Below are positions 60,461 through 64,000 of a DNA stretch of 64,000 nucleotides, piece after piece. This stretch comes from Perkinsus olseni (Eukaryota > Perkinsozoa > Perkinsida). The DNA is taken from assembly GCA_013115125.1 (NCBI GenBank), contig JABANN010000074.1, forward strand, positions 1 to 64,000, given 5' to 3'. Numbering within the stretch: the stretch's first letter is position 1; each line of letters opens with the position of its first letter. A model generated the notes under the pieces. It saw only the letters and a program-made list of their open reading frames with translations. It was not told the DNA's origin and searched no databases. The position numbers were made by a program, and so were the translations under genes.

Positions 60461-62796
60461 ATGGCGAACAATCTGGAGAACATCGACATGCCGGCTGACA
60501 AGAAGGCGTATATAATAAGCAAGCTCAACCCGGTGCTGGAGGAGATGGTCACTCGGATCGTCACGGACCTTCCTGAGGATCTCCCCGGGCATGCCGACGA
60601 GTTGCGGATGTTATGGTATGAGAGTATGCAGGTGCATGATAGCATTTCTGAGAGAGAAGGCGGGGCCTGGAGCGAGGGGAGCTGATGAAGGGACTTTGCG
60701 AGCGGAAAATGAGGACTTGAAGGCAACAAGGCGTTGTTGGGCGTTGACAGTCGAAGTGGCTGTTTTCTCAGAACCAGTTGGCTAAGCTGAGGGCTGAGAT
60801 AAGGACATCTATCGGAGGTGATGTCGATCAAGCGTATCTTAGATCTCTGTGATTGGCATGCTTCGACCTCCCTCAGACGATGGTACGGGGCTGGATTCGG
60901 ACGCGGAGTCGGAGGCTGAGGATGATGAGGACTATGTTGACGATTTGCCTGCCAACTTCCTTATGCCGGAGAGTCAGAAGGGTGAGTTGAGGATGGAGCG
61001 GTACTAATATAGCCTCATAAAAACGGCATTAGATCATTCGGCATTGGATACTGGTCCACTCGAAAATTGCAGAGCGTGGCATAATACAGATTTGTACGCA
61101 GATCCACTGATTAGGTGTGGCCACAATGAGGAAAAATTGCGGAAAAACTTTTTGATCTCCCCATGTATTAAATATTTTGGTATAAATTAATTTCGAGATT
61201 TTCTCTTGAAATTAAGCGATGCACAATATTTTTGGTGATATCTTTATGCTCGGTAGGTAAGACGCGTGCGTCAGTGTCAGCTGAGGCCTATGGTGCTTGG
61301 AACGTGAAGCAAGCCTTCACTGCCCCTGTAGTGCCCAAGTCTGAGGAACAGAAACAGAGGATTAGAAAGGCACTACCGCAGCCTCCTCCTGGCATGCTGC
61401 TCAATCAACGTCGTGGATAGATACTGAGCAAGTCGTTCATGTTTGCCAGTGTTGAGGAGCGAGAGATGGCTGTCGTTGTGGACGCGATGGCGGAGGTAGT
61501 GAATAGGGGTGTAGAATCATAATGTGGGTGAATTGCGGTTGCGAGGGGGTCAATGTTAGGATTCCCGATTGCGCACGTCCAAGATTCTAGTATTTTCATC
61601 TGTGAGTATTCGAGTATCGCATGCGGATGCCAGTCTAGCTTCATTCCGTCGATTATGGAAGGAAGTGGAACGCGTCAGTTGGGGCGAGCGCAACATCTCT
61701 GTCGGCGACATGGAGATTGTTACGATCGCCACTTGTGGTCCTGTGGTGTACTCGGGCCGTTGTCTGGTGAGTCCTCTTCAGGTTAAACTCGAGGCGGGGG
61801 TGCGCGTTATCAAGCAAGGTGATGATGGCGATTTCCTCTTCGTTATCGAGGAGGGCACGCTGGACTGCATCAAAGAGGTATTAGCAGTACACGCTTGGTC
61901 AACTGTGATGGAAGCCGTTGTGGTCAGATCGATGGCGAGGAGAAGGTCGTGAAAACCTGCGAGAGCGGAGACGTGTTCGGTACCATCCGTTACAGAAGTT
62001 TATTTCAGTATTTTGCGTCTCGGTAGGGGAACTGTCACTCCTCTACAATTGCCCGAGGGCGGCTCATGTTCAATCGAAGGACGCTTGTGTGTTGTGGAAG
62101 CTCGATAGGGAGACCTTCAATCATATTGTCAAGGTGAGTTGCGGAAAATGTGGTATCAGTAGCACGCATCGACAGTTCATCTCAGGACGCTGCTGCTGAG
62201 AAGCGCGAACGCTACGAGACTTTCCTACAGAAGGTTCCTCTTCTGGCAGCCATGGGAGCTTATGAGCGATCCCAAGTGAGAGTCATGAGTCTCGCATCGG
62301 TGCCGTCCTGTATTGTCCTAGACGTTGGCTGGCCTGGTTAATTCTTGCCTGTCGCGTCGAGCCAGCCAGCTGTTGTCTCTCAGATAGCGGACGCCCTGAA
62401 GCCTCAGTCGTTTGCCGATTCTGATGCTGTGATAATGACCCAGGGGGAGCCAGGGGACGTCTTCTATATCCTAGAGGAGGGTTCTGCATATGCTGAGAAA
62501 AACGGCGCGAGGGTCGGCCGCCAGCCAGTGGAGTCGAACCCTCAACGCTCGTGAGTAGGTGATGGAGTATTCTCCCGGCAGCTACTTCGGCGAGTTGGCC
62601 CTCATTAAGAATGAACCCCGGGCGGCGACGGTGAAGGCTGGCGGTGAGTTGGCTGGGTGTGGACGATGATGATGATGTGAAGGGTTCCTCCTCCAGAGTT
62701 GGGGGCTAAGTTGTTGGCACTCGATAGGAGGTCGTTCAAGAGGCTCCTCGGCAGTGTGGAGGAGTTGTTGAGGAAGCAAGCGGATGAATATCAGTG
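60461..62796 (+). CDS. cAMP-dependent protein kinase regulatory subunit
   Basis: Starts MANNLENIDMPADKKAYIIS with LNPVLEEMVTRIVTDLPEDL, a docking/dimerisation-like helix pair. A short coiled coil follows (LRAENEDLK, NQLAKLRAEIR), an acidic linker (ESEAEDDEDYVDDLP), then KTRASVSAEAYGAWN, the inhibitor site. In R subunits this reads R-R-x-S/A; here R-A-S-V keeps a phosphorylatable Ser. CNB-A has KLEAGVRVIKQGDDGDFLFV and FGELSLLYNCPRAAHV. CNB-B has DAVIMTQGEPGDVFYILEEG and FGELALIKNEPRAATV. Both phosphate-binding cassettes keep the Glu and Arg that hold cAMP. Ends LLRKQADEYQ. It inhibits the catalytic subunit until cyclic nucleotide binds. Over ten short introns; several exon edges in the N-terminal third are uncertain. 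Confidence 0.92.
62513..62558 (+). other. 46-nt PKA-R intron with antisense T-arm
   Basis: Joins YAEKNGAR to VMEYSPGSYFGE. The minus strand reads TTGAGGGTTCGACTCCACT, a perfect B box. Confidence 0.82.
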
Positions 62797-63419
62797 AAGA
62801 GGGCTCCGTCGGTATGTCTCTCCACGAGGAGGTTGGTTTTTAGGAGACGAAATCCGCGCCTGAAATGATGGTGGCAATTATTTGGGAATTTACAACACGT
62901 CGTGTTTGTGTTCGAAGTGATTTGGTGCACACGAGTCGGCTCCTGTGGTGGCGCATCTTCTGCCTCGGGGGCTCGCTTCAGCGGATGGTGTGCTCTCTCT
63001 CACATTGGGACGGTAGTGGCTCTCTTTCGTGTGAGGCTCTTCGATGGAGTGGCTTCAGGAGGGTTCACGTTGCGTCGAGATTTTGATATTTTTCTATTCA
63101 GAGATCGATGCCTGCTGGATGACTATCAGCTCAGCCCTCGGGCCTCCCATGACGCTAATGTCCATGGAATCATTGTTGTCTGCCGGAGTTCGTCGTCTTG
63201 TGTTGCAGTGGAAGTGGGGAGGTCGAAACGTATAAAAAAGGAGAAAGCTGTTATGGGCTCCTCGCCCGCATCTTTTCGACCGAGGACGCTGAGCTTGGAG
63301 CATACATTCTGATACGCCGAAGGCTACCGATAGTCCTTCTAGGATCGCATCTTCCCGTTTCGAGGGTATCCAAGGTCGATGCTTGTCAAGGATAGAAAAT
63401 GTCGTAGTGTTTCCCCTGG
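62797..63419. other. unresolved region, coding-like fragments
   Basis: On the plus strand ISSALGPPMTLMSMESLLSA with GVRRLVL (about 63123-63208) loosely resembles the G-x-P-S/T...E-L-x-x-x-G-x-x-R pattern of nucleoside phosphorylases. Flanking exons could not be ordered, so this is recorded only as a lead. Confidence 0.22.
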
Positions 63420-63755
63420 ATGCACTATCAACTGACACGGTGGAGACGAGTAACCCTAGCGGCCACAGTGGCAGCCTTCAGCGGTTTTTACATCGCCTCT
63501 GATATCAAACGACGGGAAGCATGTAGGCCCTCCCTGTTAGAGGTGGTCAGCCAACGACCTGCCCTCTCAGGTGCCACCTGGGCTCGATCGCTCACCCGCG
63601 GTGCAGCCCTCATCAAACTCGTTACTCAACAGCAGCAGGAGGCCGCAAGCATGTCTTCAATCCGAGGGGAGCCACCCGTCCAAGGAGGGCTGATAGGAAG
63701 CGTCACGCGGCTCATAATCCAATCAGCATCTGGGATGGAGGTTCTCACACCGTGA
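63420..63755 (+). CDS. hypothetical protein, possible N-terminal membrane or mitochondrial signal
   Basis: 111 residues beginning MHYQLTRWRRVTLAATVAAF, a basic start followed by a hydrophobic segment, then RREACRPSLLEVVSQRPALS and LIKLVTQQQQEAASMSS. It may be a first exon with the rest beyond. No family recognised. From 63756 to the window end nothing further is supportable. Confidence 0.33.
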   Translation: MHYQLTRWRRVTLAATVAAFSGFYIASDIKRREACRPSLLEVVSQRPALSGATWARSLTRGAALIKLVTQQQQEAASMSSIRGEPPVQGGLIGSVTRLIIQSASGMEVLTP

Positions 63756-64000
63756 GCGTTGCTAGGCCCTCCTACGGCGTCCAGCTTATGCCTTCAGATC
63801 TGCACAGCTTCAACTGGCAAGTGACAAGTCCTTCCTAGAGTTCCTCTGGGCCTGCCATAGCCAAGATATCCTCATGCGGCTCTTCGCTGCCATACCACCC
63901 CAAACGGTAATCGTGAGCGTCAGGTTGACCGCAGCCTCCTCCCCTAGGCTATCAACATAGTAGCTACAGCGCCGTCAACGACAGCCCTCCTTTCCTTCTG

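Overview
The window looks like nuclear DNA of a eukaryotic protist, most plausibly an alveolate of the Perkinsus type; that placement is inference. It rests on gene-dense DNA on both strands, many very short GT-AG introns (41 to about 60 nt), AP2-like and bacterial-like globin proteins, a C2H2-tailed rRNA methyltransferase, a PKA regulatory subunit, and spacers between same-strand genes as short as 81 nt. There are no Shine-Dalgarno signals, operons or CRISPR arrays. Most single-frame ORFs are broken by introns, so multi-exon genes were read by splicing exons against known families. Each gene entry gives the span from likely start codon to stop.

Layout. 1-9 kb: mostly minus-strand genes: an AP2-like protein, an unknown multi-exon protein, a BMT5-like 25S rRNA methyltransferase with zinc fingers, a small coiled-coil protein and an FHA-domain protein. 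9-16 kb: gene-poor, holding one Q/P-rich ORF and decayed or unassignable DNA. 16-25.6 kb: MCM4, an RsmB/NSUN RNA m5C methyltransferase, a coiled-coil protein and a GST/DHAR-like protein, all minus strand after one plus-strand exon. 26-33 kb, plus strand: fructose-1,6-bisphosphatase, tRNA-Arg(UCG), a MAPEG protein and a PCF11-like cleavage factor. 33.7-39.6 kb: two weak minus-strand genes, a strongly expressed-looking alanine aminotransferase, a truncated globin and an unknown ORF. 39.7-49 kb: a repeat island with three copies of a ~1.2 kb module, three paralogous small secreted cysteine-rich proteins, LINE and tyrosine-recombinase fossils and large perfect palindromes. 50-57 kb, mainly plus strand: M1 aminopeptidase, a TMEM14-like protein and an EndoG/EXOG nuclease. 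57-58.9 kb: a compact LTR element with 221-bp terminal repeats and a 4-bp target duplication. 59.3-62.8 kb: CDC123 and the PKA regulatory subunit. The last 1.2 kb is unresolved.

The most unusual signal is in the introns. Six introns in five unrelated genes or gene models carry GGTCYCNGGTTC, the variable-loop plus TpsiC-arm start of a tRNA, in either orientation; several more carry the B-box part alone. A second set of at least six introns in four other genes or gene models carries a shared core around CGCGCCACRAAATT. Many introns are exactly 47 nt. Together this suggests two or more introner-like families that seeded spliceosomal introns here, one of them derived from tRNA 3' halves.

The recognisable genes are mainly housekeeping: replication (MCM4), rRNA/tRNA methylation (BMT5-like, NSUN), translation factor assembly (CDC123), mRNA 3' processing (PCF11-like), carbon and nitrogen metabolism (FBPase, ALT), proteolysis (PSA), signalling (PKA-R) and redox (GST/DHAR, MAPEG, globin).
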